The position numbers were made by a program, and so were the translations under genes. This document shows positions 9,898 to 19,794 of a DNA stretch of 64,000 bases, one piece after another; position 1 is the stretch's first letter, and each line of letters starts with the position of its first letter. The stretch lies in assembly GCF_900107845.1 (NCBI RefSeq), contig NZ_FNRM01000001.1, forward strand, positions 677,209 through 741,208, in the 5' to 3' direction. This DNA is from Alkalimonas amylolytica. GTDB taxonomy: Bacteria; Pseudomonadota; Gammaproteobacteria; Enterobacterales; Alteromonadaceae. A model generated the notes under the pieces. The model saw only the letters and a program-made list of their open reading frames with translations, did not search any database and was not told where the DNA came from.

Positions 9898-10188
9898 TTA
9901 ATCACTGATAGGCAAGAGCTCAAGCACATCGCTGACTTTCGCCAGTGAGCGCATTTGCTCAGGAACATGCTGCAATTGAACCACCAAGCCGGCCTGCCTG
10001 GCAAGTGCTAATTGCTTTAACAGCCAGGCAAGTCCTGCAGTATCGATCGATTGCAACTGACTTAAATCGAATACCACATCACCCGACAAACTGTTCAGCA
10101 GGCGAAAAGGCCAAAAGGCCAGCAGCGTATTTCTGTCCAGCACGCCGCTGAATAACAGCCGCTGTTGCTGCTGCTCAATGTTCAGCAC
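9898..10188 (-). CDS. mlaB: Phospholipid transport system protein MlaB (STAS domain)
   Basis: Small cytoplasmic STAS-domain subunit of the MlaFEDB ABC transporter, which stabilises MlaF. The 96 aa include the STAS core with DLSQLQSIDTAGLAWLL. It lies at the end of mlaFEDCB, 3 bases after mlaC. Sequence divergence is typical for MlaB; context makes the call secure. Confidence 0.9.
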   Translation of the reverse strand: MLNIEQQQQRLLFSGVLDRNTLLAFWPFRLLNSLSGDVVFDLSQLQSIDTAGLAWLLKQLALARQAGLVVQLQHVPEQMRSLAKVSDVLELLPISD

Positions 10189-10191
10189 AGC

Positions 10192-10842
10192 TTACTCCTC
10201 AGGTTCGGCCAGTTCAATGGGTTGCTTGGCACGCTCTTGCAATAACTCGGTAACCCGCGCCAGACCTTGCTGACGAATCATACCGCCCAGTTCTGCCCGT
10301 TTGCTGTCCAGCAATGAGATACCCTCAGCCACCATGTCAAATACCTGCCAGTACTCGCTATCCCGATGGCGAATCAATTTGAACTCGATGGTTATATCGG
10401 GTTTACCGGGATCAATCACCCGGGTCCGTACCGTCGCCACCCGACGATTGCCCACATCCTGTCCAGGCTCTACAATCACCCGCTGATCCCGGTACAGCGT
10501 AAAAGTACCGGCATAGGTGGAAATCATGTATTCCTGGAAAGCGGCAACAAAGGCATCACGCTCTTCTTCCGTGGTACTGCGAATATGATTACCGATGACC
10601 CGAAAAGCGGCATAACGCACATCGATGTAAGGCAACAATTCTTCATGCACCATAGTACGCAGAATTTCCGGGTTTTGTTTGATGTTGTCTTTTTCTTGCG
10701 CCAGTCGGCTAAAGGCATGATCTGCCACCACTGAAATCATCTGATACGGATCGGTGAAGCGCTCTACTTCAGCCTGAGCGCTGGCACTGATTACCAGGCT
10801 TGCAGCCAACAGCAGTTGGCTCATTGTTTTCACTATATTCAT
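10192..10842 (-). CDS. mlaC: Phospholipid-binding periplasmic protein MlaC
   Basis: Periplasmic shuttle that carries phospholipids between the outer-membrane MlaA complex and inner-membrane MlaFEDB. The 216-aa protein has a signal peptide (about 1-24, ending ASAQA) and the Tol_Tol_Ttg2 domain with MVHEELLPYIDVRYAAF. It starts 2 bases after mlaD within the operon. Confidence 0.95.
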   Translation of the reverse strand: MNIVKTMSQLLLAASLVISASAQAEVERFTDPYQMISVVADHAFSRLAQEKDNIKQNPEILRTMVHEELLPYIDVRYAAFRVIGNHIRSTTEEERDAFVAAFQEYMISTYAGTFTLYRDQRVIVEPGQDVGNRRVATVRTRVIDPGKPDITIEFKLIRHRDSEYWQVFDMVAEGISLLDSKRAELGGMIRQQGLARVTELLQERAKQPIELAEPEE

Positions 10843-10844
10843 GA

Positions 10845-11306
10845 TTAATTCCGGTTAAAAAGAAATTGACCAATTAACTCTTCCAGCACCATGGCTGAAC
10901 GGGTATCTTCAATCACATCCCCATCTTGCAGGATATGCACGGTTTCATCGATAAAACCAGGCTGAATGCCTAGATACTGCTCGCCTAGCAGCCCTGAGGT
11001 CAGAATCACCACAGAACTGGTTTCCGGAAAGTTATCGTATTGCTTAGAAATTTCCAGCCGCACCCGCGGGGTATAAAAGGTTTTATCCAGCTCAATGGAA
11101 GCTACCCGGCCGACCACAACGCCACCTACTTTGATCGGCGAGCGGGTTTTTAAACCACCAATGTTTTCAAAGTCGGCGTACAAGGTATAGGTTTCGCCTG
11201 AACCGGCAAAACCCGTGTTGGCCACTTTCAATGCCAGGATCAAAAATGCCCCTATCGCGATAGCGACAAAACAGCCAACAGCAATTTCAATTTTCCGTGT
11301 GTTCAT
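10845..11306 (-). CDS. mlaD: Phospholipid transport system substrate-binding protein MlaD
   Basis: Inner-membrane-anchored MCE-domain protein forming the hexameric ring of the Mla transporter. From the ATG at 11306 it is 153 aa, shorter than the roughly 180 of E. coli at the C-terminus. It has one N-terminal membrane helix and a single MCE domain (LYADFENIGGLKTRSPIKVGGVVVG). An in-frame TTG at 11318 would overlap mlaE; the ATG one base after the mlaE stop is preferred. Confidence 0.95.
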   Translation of the reverse strand: MNTRKIEIAVGCFVAIAIGAFLILALKVANTGFAGSGETYTLYADFENIGGLKTRSPIKVGGVVVGRVASIELDKTFYTPRVRLEISKQYDNFPETSSVVILTSGLLGEQYLGIQPGFIDETVHILQDGDVIEDTRSAMVLEELIGQFLFNRN

Positions 11307-11307
11307 C

Positions 11308-12090
11308 TTATCCACCAAACATTAATGCGGTTAATACAAAATCGAACGCCAGCACTGCCAGCGATGCAGTCACTACGGTTTCCGTAGTCGCCTTAGCTAT
11401 GCCTTCGGATGTCGGCACCGCATCGAAACCCTTGTGCAAAGCGATTGCCATCACCACAAAAGCAAACACAATACTTTTGATGATGCCATTGAAAACATCC
11501 TGATACAGATCGACATTGGCCTGCATAGCGGACCAATAGCTGCCTGCATCCACCCCCAGCCAGTCCACACCGACCAAATGGCCTCCCAAAATACCGACGG
11601 CAGTAAAGACGACAGCCAGTAAGGGCATACTGATCACACCAGCCCAGAAGCGGGGTGCAATAATACGTCGCAATGGATCGACCGCCATCATTTCCATGCT
11701 GGAAATTTGCTCGGTCGCTTTCATCAAGCCAATCTCCGCCGTTAAGGCGCTGCCTGCCCGGCCTGCGAACAGCAAAGCCGTTACTACAGGGCCAAGTTCA
11801 CGCAACAAGCTCAGAGCCACCAAGGGACCCAGCATGCCTTCGGCTCCAAACTTCACCAACACCGTATAGCCCTGCAATCCAAGGACCATGCCAATAAAAA
11901 GGCCTGACACCACGATGATCAGCAGCGACAAAACCCCAACCACATACAGCTGTTTGATTAACAGCGGAAAACCTTTGCGGACATCCGGTTTGCCAAATAC
12001 GGCACCCATCAGCATCAAGGTGGCTCGGCCTAAGCCTGCGACGGTTTGTATAGTATTGGCACCCAGGCGTTGTAATCGGTCTACAAACAT
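11308..12090 (-). CDS. mlaE: Phospholipid ABC transporter permease MlaE
   Basis: Permease subunit of MlaFEDB with about five to six membrane helices. The 260-aa protein has the MlaE/YrbE hallmarks [24 protein letters not shown] and [17 protein letters not shown], the cytoplasmic coupling region for MlaF. It overlaps the mlaF stop by one base. Confidence 0.97.
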   Translation of the reverse strand: MFVDRLQRLGANTIQTVAGLGRATLMLMGAVFGKPDVRKGFPLLIKQLYVVGVLSLLIIVVSGLFIGMVLGLQGYTVLVKFGAEGMLGPLVALSLLRELGPVVTALLFAGRAGSALTAEIGLMKATEQISSMEMMAVDPLRRIIAPRFWAGVISMPLLAVVFTAVGILGGHLVGVDWLGVDAGSYWSAMQANVDLYQDVFNGIIKSIVFAFVVMAIALHKGFDAVPTSEGIAKATTETVVTASLAVLAFDFVLTALMFGG

Positions 12091-12890
12091 TACAACAGCT
12101 CCATTAATTCATCGGCATAAGGCGCCGCTTTAAAGTGGAATGGCACTGCCCCATCGGCTTCGCCTTTTAAGAACTGCTGCACCAAAGGGGATGCATGCTG
12201 CCTGAGTTGTTCCGGAGTGCCCTCACCAATCACATGCTTCTCTGCCACCACGTAAACATAATCGGCAATACTCATCACTTCGGGTACATCGTGAGACACC
12301 ACGATAGAAGTGAGTCCCAGCGCATTGTTGAGTTCACGAATCAATTTGACCACGATACCCATCGAAATGGGATCCTGACCGGCAAAAGGCTCATCGTACA
12401 TGATCAGTTCAGGATCAAGCGCGATGGCTCTGGCCAGAGCAGCCCGGCGGGCCATGCCTCCAGACAGCTCGGATGGCATCAAATCCCGGGCTCCGCGCAA
12501 ACCGACGGCCTCGAGCTTCATCAACACCATAGTACGAATCAGGGTTTCCGGTAATTTGGTGTGTTCCCGAATAGGGAAAGCAACATTATCAAACACCGTC
12601 ATTTCACTGAACAAGGCACCACTTTGAAACAACATGCTCATTGATTTACGCGTTTGGTACAGTTCTGCCCGGCTCATTTTAGGAATGGAGCGCCCCTGGT
12701 ACAGGATGTCCCCCCGCTCCGGCTTCAGCTGGCCACCAATCAGTTTCAGCAAGGTGGTTTTACCAATGCCGCTGGGCCCCATGATAGCCGTAACCTGGCC
12801 ACGCTTGACCTGCATGCTCATGCCATCATATATCAGCCGCTCTCCACGGCTGAATGTCAGATTTTGAATATCCACCATCAAATCGGACAA
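12090..12890 (-). CDS. mlaF: Phospholipid ABC transporter ATP-binding protein MlaF
   Basis: ATPase of the Mla phospholipid transporter. Walker [10 protein letters not shown], signature LSGGMARR and Walker [15 protein letters not shown] are present. The start is uncertain. The first in-frame ATG at 12923 lies only about 8 bases after the predicted transcription start, so it is unlikely. A TTG at 12890, preceded by GGAGAG, gives a 266-aa protein beginning (M)SDLMVDIQ; an ATG at 12878 is the third option. It heads the operon mlaFEDCB-ibaG-murA and is divergent from yrbG. Confidence 0.93.
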   Translation of the reverse strand: MSDLMVDIQNLTFSRGERLIYDGMSMQVKRGQVTAIMGPSGIGKTTLLKLIGGQLKPERGDILYQGRSIPKMSRAELYQTRKSMSMLFQSGALFSEMTVFDNVAFPIREHTKLPETLIRTMVLMKLEAVGLRGARDLMPSELSGGMARRAALARAIALDPELIMYDEPFAGQDPISMGIVVKLIRELNNALGLTSIVVSHDVPEVMSIADYVYVVAEKHVIGEGTPEQLRQHASPLVQQFLKGEADGAVPFHFKAAPYADELMELL

Positions 12891-12937
12891 AATTCTCTCC
12901 ATCCATTGCTCGCGAGCCTGCATCAGTGCAGCCGCGC

Positions 12938-12966
12938 ACTATACCGGTGCTGATACATCATTTCAA
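12938..12966 (-). promoter_or_regulatory. Predicted mla operon promoter
   Basis: On the minus strand TTGAAA (12966-12961), a 17-bp spacer and TATAGT (12943-12938) form a good sigma-70 promoter, five of six matches in each box. Transcription would begin near 12931, just ahead of mlaF. Confidence 0.65.
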
Positions 12967-13166
12967 TTGACAGGACCATTACGCTTATCCTGCCAACCTT
13001 GAGTAAAGGATCAATTGTAACAAAATTACCACCACAACACCTTGCTATTATTCGTAACAAGTCATTGCAGAAAGTAGAACGTTCTCCCGACGCACTAAGT
13101 TTTGCTTTTCCTGTCAATAAACGGGAAAATGCGCCAACAGGATCCATTGTTTACAAGGAATCACAG

Positions 13167-14135
13167 GTGTCTCCACTGCTTGTTGCCACTATTTTTGTCC
13201 TGGTTGGCCTGGTACTACTGATCTGGAGTGCCGATCGTTTTGTCTACGGCGCCTCTTCCATAGCTCGTAATCTAAACATTTCACCGATGATCATTGGCCT
13301 GACTATCGTTGCAATGGGCTCTTCAGCCCCTGAAATCATGGTCTCGGCCACAGCAGCCTGGCAAGGCCGACTCGATACGGCCGTCGGCAATGCCCTTGGT
13401 TCCAACATTACCAATATTTTGCTGGTGATTGGTGCCACCGCCTTGTTGAAACCGATCGCTGTAGCCTCCATGACCATTAAACGCGAATTTCCATTGCTGA
13501 TCCTAGTCACCCTGTTAGGCTACCTGTTTCTAGCCGACCAAAGCTTAACCCGAGCTGAAGGAGCTTTGTTTTTAGGTGGCTTTGTGTTGTTTTTAGTCCT
13601 GATGGTGTATTGGGGGAAACATGCACCACCGGACGATCCCTTATTGACGGAGTACCAGGCAGAGTTACCGCCTCCCACCCCGACCTGGCAAGCGACTGTC
13701 TGGCTGGTACTTGGGCTGGCCCTGCTGCTTGCCAGTTCACAGCTGCTGGTGCACGGGGCTGTGACCATTGCCAGCCACTTTGGCATGAGCGATTTACTGA
13801 TTGGCTTGACCATCATCGCCATAGGCACCAGCCTGCCTGAGCTGGCTGCCAGCCTTATTGGTATTTTAAAAGGCGAGGATGACTTAGCCCTTGGCAACAT
13901 CATTGGTTCGAATATTTTTAATATTCTGGCGGTGCTCGGCGTTGGCACCATCATTGCCCCAGGGGTAATCGACGCTGCTGCTGCAGGCCGTGACAGCTAC
14001 GTGATGATGGCGGCAACCCTGGCTTTATTACTGATGAGTTTACGTTTAGGCAAACTTCGGCGCATTAATCGGGTCGAAGGCTGCATACTGTTGATGGCTT
14101 TTATTGGCTATCAGTACTTATTGTTTTCCAGCTAG
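13167..14135 (+). CDS. Calcium/sodium antiporter (YrbG family)
   Basis: Inner-membrane cation/Ca2+ exchanger of the NCX superfamily. Two homologous halves carry the alpha-repeat motifs: MGSSAPEIMVSATA with GNALGSNITNILLV, and IGTSLPELAASL with GNIIGSNIFNILAV. The frame is open from 12999, but the upstream 56 residues are polar and unlike the family. A GTG at 13167, six bases after AAGGAA, gives 322 aa, close to E. coli YrbG (325). It heads the kds-lpt operon. Confidence 0.9.
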   Translation: MSPLLVATIFVLVGLVLLIWSADRFVYGASSIARNLNISPMIIGLTIVAMGSSAPEIMVSATAAWQGRLDTAVGNALGSNITNILLVIGATALLKPIAVASMTIKREFPLLILVTLLGYLFLADQSLTRAEGALFLGGFVLFLVLMVYWGKHAPPDDPLLTEYQAELPPPTPTWQATVWLVLGLALLLASSQLLVHGAVTIASHFGMSDLLIGLTIIAIGTSLPELAASLIGILKGEDDLALGNIIGSNIFNILAVLGVGTIIAPGVIDAAAAGRDSYVMMAATLALLLMSLRLGKLRRINRVEGCILLMAFIGYQYLLFSS

Positions 14136-14151
14136 AGTTAATGGATACAGC

Positions 14152-15120
14152 ATGACCATAGATTTTACCCAACAAGCGCTGCAGGTGTTGCAGATTGAAG
14201 CAACCGCCATTTCGCAACTAGCACGCTTTGTGAATGATGATTTCAATAAAGCCTGCCAGTTAATTATGGACAGCCCGGGTCGGGTGATTGTTTCTGGCAT
14301 GGGCAAGTCCGGTCATATTGCCAACAAAATAGCGGCTACCTTTGCATCAACCGGTACGCCAGCTTTTTTCGTCCATCCGGGTGAGGCCAGTCATGGTGAC
14401 TTGGGCATGATTACCAAGGACGACGTGGTCATTGCCATTTCCAACTCCGGTGAAACCGGCGAAGTGTTAACCATTATTCCTGTGCTCAAGCGTATTGGTG
14501 CGCATTTAATTGGCATGAGTGGCAATCCGGCCTCAACCCTGGCGAGGCTATCAGACGTGCATGTTTGTGTGCAGGTAGAGCAAGAAGCTTGTCCGCTCGG
14601 CCTGGCACCAACCGCCAGTACCACCGCCACTCTGGCGATGGGAGATGCCATGGCTGTCGCACTGCTCAACGCCAGGGGCTTTTCTGCCGATGATTTTGCC
14701 CTGTCGCATCCTGGAGGCAGTCTCGGCCGACGACTGCTGCTTCGTCTTGAGGACGTCATGCATACCGGCAATACCATCCCGATGGTACCTACCACAGCCA
14801 CCATTAAAACAGCGCTGCTGGAAATGTCGGCTAAGGGGCTGGGCATGACCACAGTGGTGGACAAACACGGTGTCTTGCAGGGCATTTTTACCGATGGTGA
14901 TTTACGCCGTATTCTTGACCAGCGCTACGATATACACGATACGCTGATTACGGCGGTGATGGTACGCAACTGCATCACCGCCCAGCCACAGATGTTGGCA
15001 GCTGAGGCCCTGAAACTGATGGAGCAGCGGAAAATAAATGGCTTGGTCATTGTGGATCAACACCAGCACCCGGTAGGAGCAATGAATATGCACGATTTAC
15101 TAAAAGCTGGAGTGCTCTGA
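14152..15120 (+). CDS. kdsD: D-arabinose 5-phosphate isomerase
   Basis: KdsD converts ribulose 5-phosphate to arabinose 5-phosphate, the first step of Kdo synthesis for LPS. From MTIDFTQQAL at 14152 it is 322 aa: a SIS sugar-isomerase domain (GMGKSGHIANKIAATFASTGTPAFFVHPGEASHGDLG) with tandem CBS domains at the C-terminus. The next gene, kdsC, starts one base after its stop. Confidence 0.97.
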   Translation: MTIDFTQQALQVLQIEATAISQLARFVNDDFNKACQLIMDSPGRVIVSGMGKSGHIANKIAATFASTGTPAFFVHPGEASHGDLGMITKDDVVIAISNSGETGEVLTIIPVLKRIGAHLIGMSGNPASTLARLSDVHVCVQVEQEACPLGLAPTASTTATLAMGDAMAVALLNARGFSADDFALSHPGGSLGRRLLLRLEDVMHTGNTIPMVPTTATIKTALLEMSAKGLGMTTVVDKHGVLQGIFTDGDLRRILDQRYDIHDTLITAVMVRNCITAQPQMLAAEALKLMEQRKINGLVIVDQHQHPVGAMNMHDLLKAGVL

Positions 15121-15121
15121 T

Positions 15122-15679
15122 ATGCAGCAACTATTTAAGCAATGCTATCAGGAGGTTTCTCTCGCCCTTTGGCAACAAGCGCAGCAAGTCCGGTTACTGA
15201 TTTGCGATGTCGATGGCGTTTTCTCAGATGGCCGTATCTATCTGGGCAATAATGGCGAAGAACTGAAAGCGTTTCATACCCGGGATGGTTATGGTATCAA
15301 AGCCTTGCGAAAAGCTGGTGTGGAGGTCGCCATCATTACCGGCCGTCATTCCGAGATCGTCAAACACCGCATGCAATCACTGACGGTACCTCATATCTAT
15401 CAGGGACAAGAGCGTAAACAGCCTGCATTTACCGAGATACTGCAAAAAGAACGGCTCACACCAGCGCAGGTCGCCTACATTGGCGATGATCTGAGTGACT
15501 GGGAAGTCATGCAACACGTTGGACTCAGCATCGCTGTGCGGGATGCACATCCTTATTTGCGTCTGCACAGTCATTATGTTACCACCTGCCAAGGCGGCTT
15601 TGGTGCTGTTCGTGAAGCAGCGGACTTACTGCTAATGAGTCGAAATGCCTTTCACCAGTTCCAGGGCAGTAGCACATGA
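15122..15679 (+). CDS. kdsC: 3-deoxy-D-manno-octulosonate 8-phosphate phosphatase
   Basis: HAD-family phosphatase that removes the phosphate from Kdo-8-P. The 185-aa protein has the catalytic DVDGVFSDG loop (nucleophile and acid/base Asp), the TGRHSEIV motif and the metal-binding GDDLSDWEVM. It overlaps the lptC start by four bases, as usual in the kdsC-lptC pair. Confidence 0.97.
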   Translation: MQQLFKQCYQEVSLALWQQAQQVRLLICDVDGVFSDGRIYLGNNGEELKAFHTRDGYGIKALRKAGVEVAIITGRHSEIVKHRMQSLTVPHIYQGQERKQPAFTEILQKERLTPAQVAYIGDDLSDWEVMQHVGLSIAVRDAHPYLRLHSHYVTTCQGGFGAVREAADLLLMSRNAFHQFQGSST

Positions 15680-16230
15680 AGCCCTGGAGCACCCTGTTAC
15701 TGCTTCTTGCTTTGCTGGCAGTGGCCTGGTATTGGTATGACCGCAGTGATGAAGCCAGTGCACCATTGACCGAGCGTGAGTTGATCCCAGACTTCGTGGC
15801 TGAGCAGCTGACACGTATCGTATACGATGAGCAGGGTCTTCTGAGTGAGCTGATGAAAGCAAGTCGCATGGAGCATTACGATTTGCTGGGCTTTACCCAG
15901 CTGGAGCAGCCAGTGTTTACCTTACTGGATAGGACGCACAACCTGAGCTGGCAAGCATCCAGCAACACAGCAGTGCTTTATCCGGATGACAAACTGATTT
16001 TGGATGGCGCTGTGCTGCTGCAAAATCTGGCCAGTGGTGATTTGATTGATCGGGTGCAAACCAGTTATCTTGAAATGCTGTTACCCTCAGAGCAATTTGT
16101 TACCGACGAGGATGTGCAGATCTTTGGCGATGGCTTTACCATTTTTGGCCGAGGTTTGCGTGCTAGTATTGTGCAGCAGACGATTGAAATTGAACATCAC
16201 TTACGAACGGATTACCATCATGAACCTTAA
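15676..16230 (+). CDS. lptC: LPS export ABC transporter periplasmic protein LptC
   Basis: Bitopic inner-membrane protein linking LptB2FG to the periplasmic LptA bridge. The 184 aa comprise an N-terminal membrane helix (about 5-22) and a beta-jellyroll domain with a DKLILDGAVLLQ-type repeat. The start overlaps kdsC by four bases and the end overlaps lptA by 11. Confidence 0.93.
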   Translation: MKPWSTLLLLLALLAVAWYWYDRSDEASAPLTERELIPDFVAEQLTRIVYDEQGLLSELMKASRMEHYDLLGFTQLEQPVFTLLDRTHNLSWQASSNTAVLYPDDKLILDGAVLLQNLASGDLIDRVQTSYLEMLLPSEQFVTDEDVQIFGDGFTIFGRGLRASIVQQTIEIEHHLRTDYHHEP

Positions 16231-16738
16231 AATTGCCTCGGCGGCCCTATTGCTCACAGCATCCGCTCTGGCTTCAACCCTGCCGGATTTTCAACAACCA
16301 CTGAGCATCGACTCCGAGGCCTTTTTCACCGATTTGCAAAGCTCGAATGTAGTGTATGAACGCAATGTGTTGGTCCAGCAAGGTAGTCTCACCATCCGAG
16401 CCGAGCGGCTGGAGGTCGATGGTTCAGCTGGCAAAGGGCTGGAAATCTTTATTGCCAGCGGCTCACCAGCAACCTACAGTCAGCGGATGGAAGATAACTC
16501 CCTGGTCGAAGCGGAAGCCTATGAGATCCGTTACGACCGGGCCAGTCGGATCTTGGTCATGGTCGGTGCGGCAGAGTTAAAGCAAAGTGGTAGCTTGGTG
16601 CAAGCCGCCAGAATTGAGTACAACATCGAAACGCAGCAACTGCAGGCAGAGCGTGGAGAAAATGGCCGTGTCCGCACCATTTTTGCGCCTGAGGCCTTGC
16701 CACAGCCAGAGAAGAAGCAAGAGAAACAACAACCATGA
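16220..16738 (+). CDS. lptA: LPS transport periplasmic protein LptA
   Basis: Periplasmic jellyroll protein that forms the bridge carrying LPS to the outer membrane. The true start is [12 protein letters not shown] at 16220 (172 aa) with a Sec signal peptide ending near ALAS; the same frame is open upstream inside lptC, but that part is out-of-frame reading of lptC. The OstA-like core includes [20 protein letters not shown]. The C-terminus is charged and Gln/Lys-rich. Confidence 0.93.
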   Translation: MNLKIASAALLLTASALASTLPDFQQPLSIDSEAFFTDLQSSNVVYERNVLVQQGSLTIRAERLEVDGSAGKGLEIFIASGSPATYSQRMEDNSLVEAEAYEIRYDRASRILVMVGAAELKQSGSLVQAARIEYNIETQQLQAERGENGRVRTIFAPEALPQPEKKQEKQQP

Positions 16739-17457
16739 AATTAACTGCAGCACATCTGGCCAAAAGCTACAAAGGACGCCAGGTGGTGAAAGATGTCAGC
16801 CTTGAAGTCAACGCCGGCCAAATTGTCGGTTTGCTAGGCCCCAATGGTGCAGGCAAAACCACCACCTTTTACATGATTGTTGGGCTGGTTCCAAGTGACA
16901 AAGGTCGGATCCAGTTGGGTGAGCAGGATTTAACCGATCAACCGATCCATCAGCGCGCCCGGCTCGGTATTGGTTATCTGCCCCAGGAAAGTTCGATTTT
17001 CCGTAAATTAACCGTACGGGACAACCTGATGGCCATCCTGCAAACCCGTAAAGATCTGACGGCAGCCCAACAGGAAGAAACCGCCGATGATCTTCTGGAA
17101 GAGTTTCATATTGGCCATATCAGTCAGAGCCTTGGCATGAGTCTGTCAGGAGGCGAACGTCGCAGGGTCGAAATTGCCCGGGCACTGGCAGCAGATCCGC
17201 GTTTTATTCTTCTGGATGAGCCCTTTGCCGGTGTCGATCCGATCTCGGTACTTGATATTAAGAAAATAATTCAACATTTAAGTCAGCGGGGCATCGGCGT
17301 GCTGATCACCGATCACAATGTGCGTGAAACCCTTGATGTCTGTGAAACCGCCTACATAGTGAGTCATGGTGAGCTGATTGCCAAAGGAACACCTGCCGAT
17401 GTTCTTGCCAATCAGCAAGTCAGGGATGTATACCTAGGTGAGCAATTCAGGCTATAG
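16735..17457 (+). CDS. lptB: LPS export ABC transporter ATP-binding protein LptB
   Basis: ATPase that powers LPS extraction from the inner membrane. The 240-aa protein has Walker [14 protein letters not shown], signature [15 protein letters not shown], Walker [14 protein letters not shown] and the H-loop [10 protein letters not shown]. It overlaps lptA by four bases and precedes rpoN, the standard order. Confidence 0.98.
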   Translation: MKLTAAHLAKSYKGRQVVKDVSLEVNAGQIVGLLGPNGAGKTTTFYMIVGLVPSDKGRIQLGEQDLTDQPIHQRARLGIGYLPQESSIFRKLTVRDNLMAILQTRKDLTAAQQEETADDLLEEFHIGHISQSLGMSLSGGERRRVEIARALAADPRFILLDEPFAGVDPISVLDIKKIIQHLSQRGIGVLITDHNVRETLDVCETAYIVSHGELIAKGTPADVLANQQVRDVYLGEQFRL

Positions 17458-17505
17458 TTATAGCGTCAGGCTTTCAATTTTTATGCAGGAGCACAGTACA
17501 CACCG

Positions 17506-19005
17506 ATGAAGCCATCTTTGCAACTTCGTCTTGGCCAGCAACTCACCATGACTCCTCAGCTGCAGCAGGCCATCCGGCTACTCCAGCTGTCGACCATTGA
17601 GTTGCAACAGGAAATCCAGGAAGCGCTGGATGCCAACCCCTTGCTTGAGGCCGAAGAGGATTACGAGCAACTGAACGGCAGCGATGAACATGGCTTAGGC
17701 GAGCTAAGTGCCGAACGAGCCAATGCGGCATCAGATGATGGTGCTGATGACAGCGGTACTGATGAGCCCTATGAGCCTGATACCGGCGAAGCGATGACCA
17801 GCCAGGACATCAGCGACGACTTACCACTGGATAACCACTGGGATGATCTGGTTAGCGCCGCCCCGGTGACCTCCGGCAGCTACAATGGCGATGAAGACAC
17901 GACTTACCAGGGCGAAACCAGTGAAACCCTGCAAAGCTATCTGCGTTGGCAGATGGAATTGACTCCTTTTTCCGATACAGACCGCGCTATTGCCGAAATC
18001 ATCATTGAAGCCATCGATGAGAGTGGCTTTTTAACCATCGGTTGTGAAGATATCCTCGAGTCGCTTGGTATGGATGAGATCGAGGAAGATGAAGTTGAGG
18101 CGGTGCTAAAGCGTATTCAGTTGTTTGACCCAATCGGCGTTGGATCTCGCAGCGTGCAGGAATCCTTGCTGGTGCAGCTGCGCCAGTTCGATCCCGCCAC
18201 CCCCATGCTGGCAGAAGCCAGACAACTGATTAGCCTGCATGCCGACTTACTGGCCAATCGCGATTTTCGTACCCTGATGAAGCTAACCCGGCTCAAAGAA
18301 GACGAGCTGCGTGATACGATGAAGCTGATCCATAGCCTGAATCCACGACCTGGTACCACCGTGATCCGCGAAGAACAAAGCTACATTATTCCGGATGTGA
18401 CGGTTAAAAAAGTAAAAGGTCGCTGGCTGGTGGAACTTAATCCGGATTCGATGCCCAAAATACGTATCAATCAACACTACGCAGCCATGAGCCGTACCGC
18501 CAAGAATAGCGCGGACAGTCAGTTTATTCGCTCACATTTGCAAGAAGCCAAGTGGTTTCTAAAAAGCATCGAGAGCAGAAATGATACCTTGCTGAAAGTG
18601 GCCAATTGCATTGTGCAACAGCAGCAAGGCTTTTTTGAACACGGGGAAGAAGCGATGAAACCTATGGTGCTGAATGATGTTGCCGAAATGGTCGGCATGC
18701 ATGAGTCCACCATTTCCAGGGTGACCACGCAAAAGTTCATGCACACACCACGGGGTATTTTTGAGCTGAAATTCTTTTTCTCCAGTCATGTCAGCACCGA
18801 GAATGGTGGCGAGTGCTCGTCCACCGCGATTCGGGCTCTAATTAAGAAGTTAGTGGCGGCGGAAAACCCGGCAAAACCACTGAGTGACAGTAAGATGGTG
18901 GAAATTTTGTCGGACCAGGGCATCAATGTTGCCCGCAGAACCATTGCCAAGTACCGTGAGGCCTTGCTGATCCCGCCGTCAAATCAACGCAAGACCTTGC
19001 TTTGA
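17506..19005 (+). CDS. rpoN: RNA polymerase sigma-54 factor
   Basis: Sigma-54, used for promoters activated by AAA+ enhancer-binding proteins. The 499-aa protein has the Gln/Leu-rich region I ([23 protein letters not shown]), an acidic linker (about 45-130), the core-binding domain, and near the end the RpoN box [11 protein letters not shown] that contacts the -24 element. It lies between lptB and hpf. Confidence 0.99.
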   Translation: MKPSLQLRLGQQLTMTPQLQQAIRLLQLSTIELQQEIQEALDANPLLEAEEDYEQLNGSDEHGLGELSAERANAASDDGADDSGTDEPYEPDTGEAMTSQDISDDLPLDNHWDDLVSAAPVTSGSYNGDEDTTYQGETSETLQSYLRWQMELTPFSDTDRAIAEIIIEAIDESGFLTIGCEDILESLGMDEIEEDEVEAVLKRIQLFDPIGVGSRSVQESLLVQLRQFDPATPMLAEARQLISLHADLLANRDFRTLMKLTRLKEDELRDTMKLIHSLNPRPGTTVIREEQSYIIPDVTVKKVKGRWLVELNPDSMPKIRINQHYAAMSRTAKNSADSQFIRSHLQEAKWFLKSIESRNDTLLKVANCIVQQQQGFFEHGEEAMKPMVLNDVAEMVGMHESTISRVTTQKFMHTPRGIFELKFFFSSHVSTENGGECSSTAIRALIKKLVAAENPAKPLSDSKMVEILSDQGINVARRTIAKYREALLIPPSNQRKTLL

Positions 19006-19030
19006 GTACTTAACCAGAAGGAAACAGGCT

Positions 19031-19318
19031 ATGCAAATCAATCTTACCGGTCGTCATGTTGAAATCACCGAAGCCTTAAAAGACTACGTGGATAACAAGT
19101 TTGCCAAACTCGAGCGCCACTTCGAGCACATTAACAATGTACATGTGGTGCTAAACGTGGAAAAATTACAGCAGATTGCAGAAGCCAAGCTCAACCTGAA
19201 CGGTGGTGAAGTTTTTGCCGTTTCGGAAAGTGAAAATATGTATGCCGCCATTGACCAACTGATCGACAAATTGGATCGGCAAGTCATTAAGCACAAAGAG
19301 AAATTAGCCCGACACTGA
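19031..19318 (+). CDS. hpf: Ribosome hibernation promoting factor (short HPF)
   Basis: Short (95 aa) HPF/YfiA-family protein that binds the 30S subunit and drives 100S dimer formation in stationary phase. The start MQINLTGRHVEITEALKDYV and basic end KLDRQVIKHKEKLARH are typical. Directly downstream of rpoN, as in E. coli. Confidence 0.97.
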   Translation: MQINLTGRHVEITEALKDYVDNKFAKLERHFEHINNVHVVLNVEKLQQIAEAKLNLNGGEVFAVSESENMYAAIDQLIDKLDRQVIKHKEKLARH

Positions 19319-19323
19319 CCAGC

Positions 19324-19794
19324 ATGACTACATTGAGCACTATGTTATCTCAGGACTGTACCAAAAGTGCAGTCCTTTTTAACAGCAAAAAACGCATTCT
19401 TGAGTACATCGCCGAACTGGGACACCAACAGCTGCCTGAGACGTCGGAGTACGTGATCCTGGAGTCCCTGATGGCACGGGAACGGCTTGGTTCAACCGGC
19501 ATCGGTGGAGGCATTGCCATCCCCCATGGCAAACTAAAAGATGTCGAGCAGCCCGTCTTGATCTTCGTGGTCAGTAAAGATCCGATCCAATTTGATGCCA
19601 TCGACAACCAGGCCGTGGATATTTTCTGCGCTATCCTGATCCCGGAAAACCAGTGCCAGATGCATCTTAATACCTTGGCATCCATAGCCCGACTGCTGTC
19701 GAAAAAAGAGCTGACCCGAAAAATTCGCCATGCTACATCCGACAGTGATTTATACCAAATTTTACTGGCAGCTCAACAAGAGGCGGAAAGTTAG
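19324..19794 (+). CDS. ptsN: PTS IIA-like nitrogen regulatory protein PtsN
   Basis: EIIA-Ntr, a regulatory phosphoprotein receiving phosphate from NPr; known targets in relatives include potassium transport. The 156-aa protein has the PTS-EIIA type-2 domain, with the phospho-histidine in GGIAIPHGKL. It abuts rapZ directly and is two genes from npr, its phosphodonor. Confidence 0.97.
   Translation: MTTLSTMLSQDCTKSAVLFNSKKRILEYIAELGHQQLPETSEYVILESLMARERLGSTGIGGGIAIPHGKLKDVEQPVLIFVVSKDPIQFDAIDNQAVDIFCAILIPENQCQMHLNTLASIARLLSKKELTRKIRHATSDSDLYQILLAAQQEAES

Noticed and set aside
12999-13166. N-terminal extension of the YrbG-like antiporter
   Set aside because: The 56 extra residues are polar and unlike the family; a GTG with a good Shine-Dalgarno at 13167 gives the usual length.
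16046-16219. Long LptA with an extra 58 residues
   Set aside because: The extension is out-of-frame reading of lptC; the signal peptide begins at 16220.
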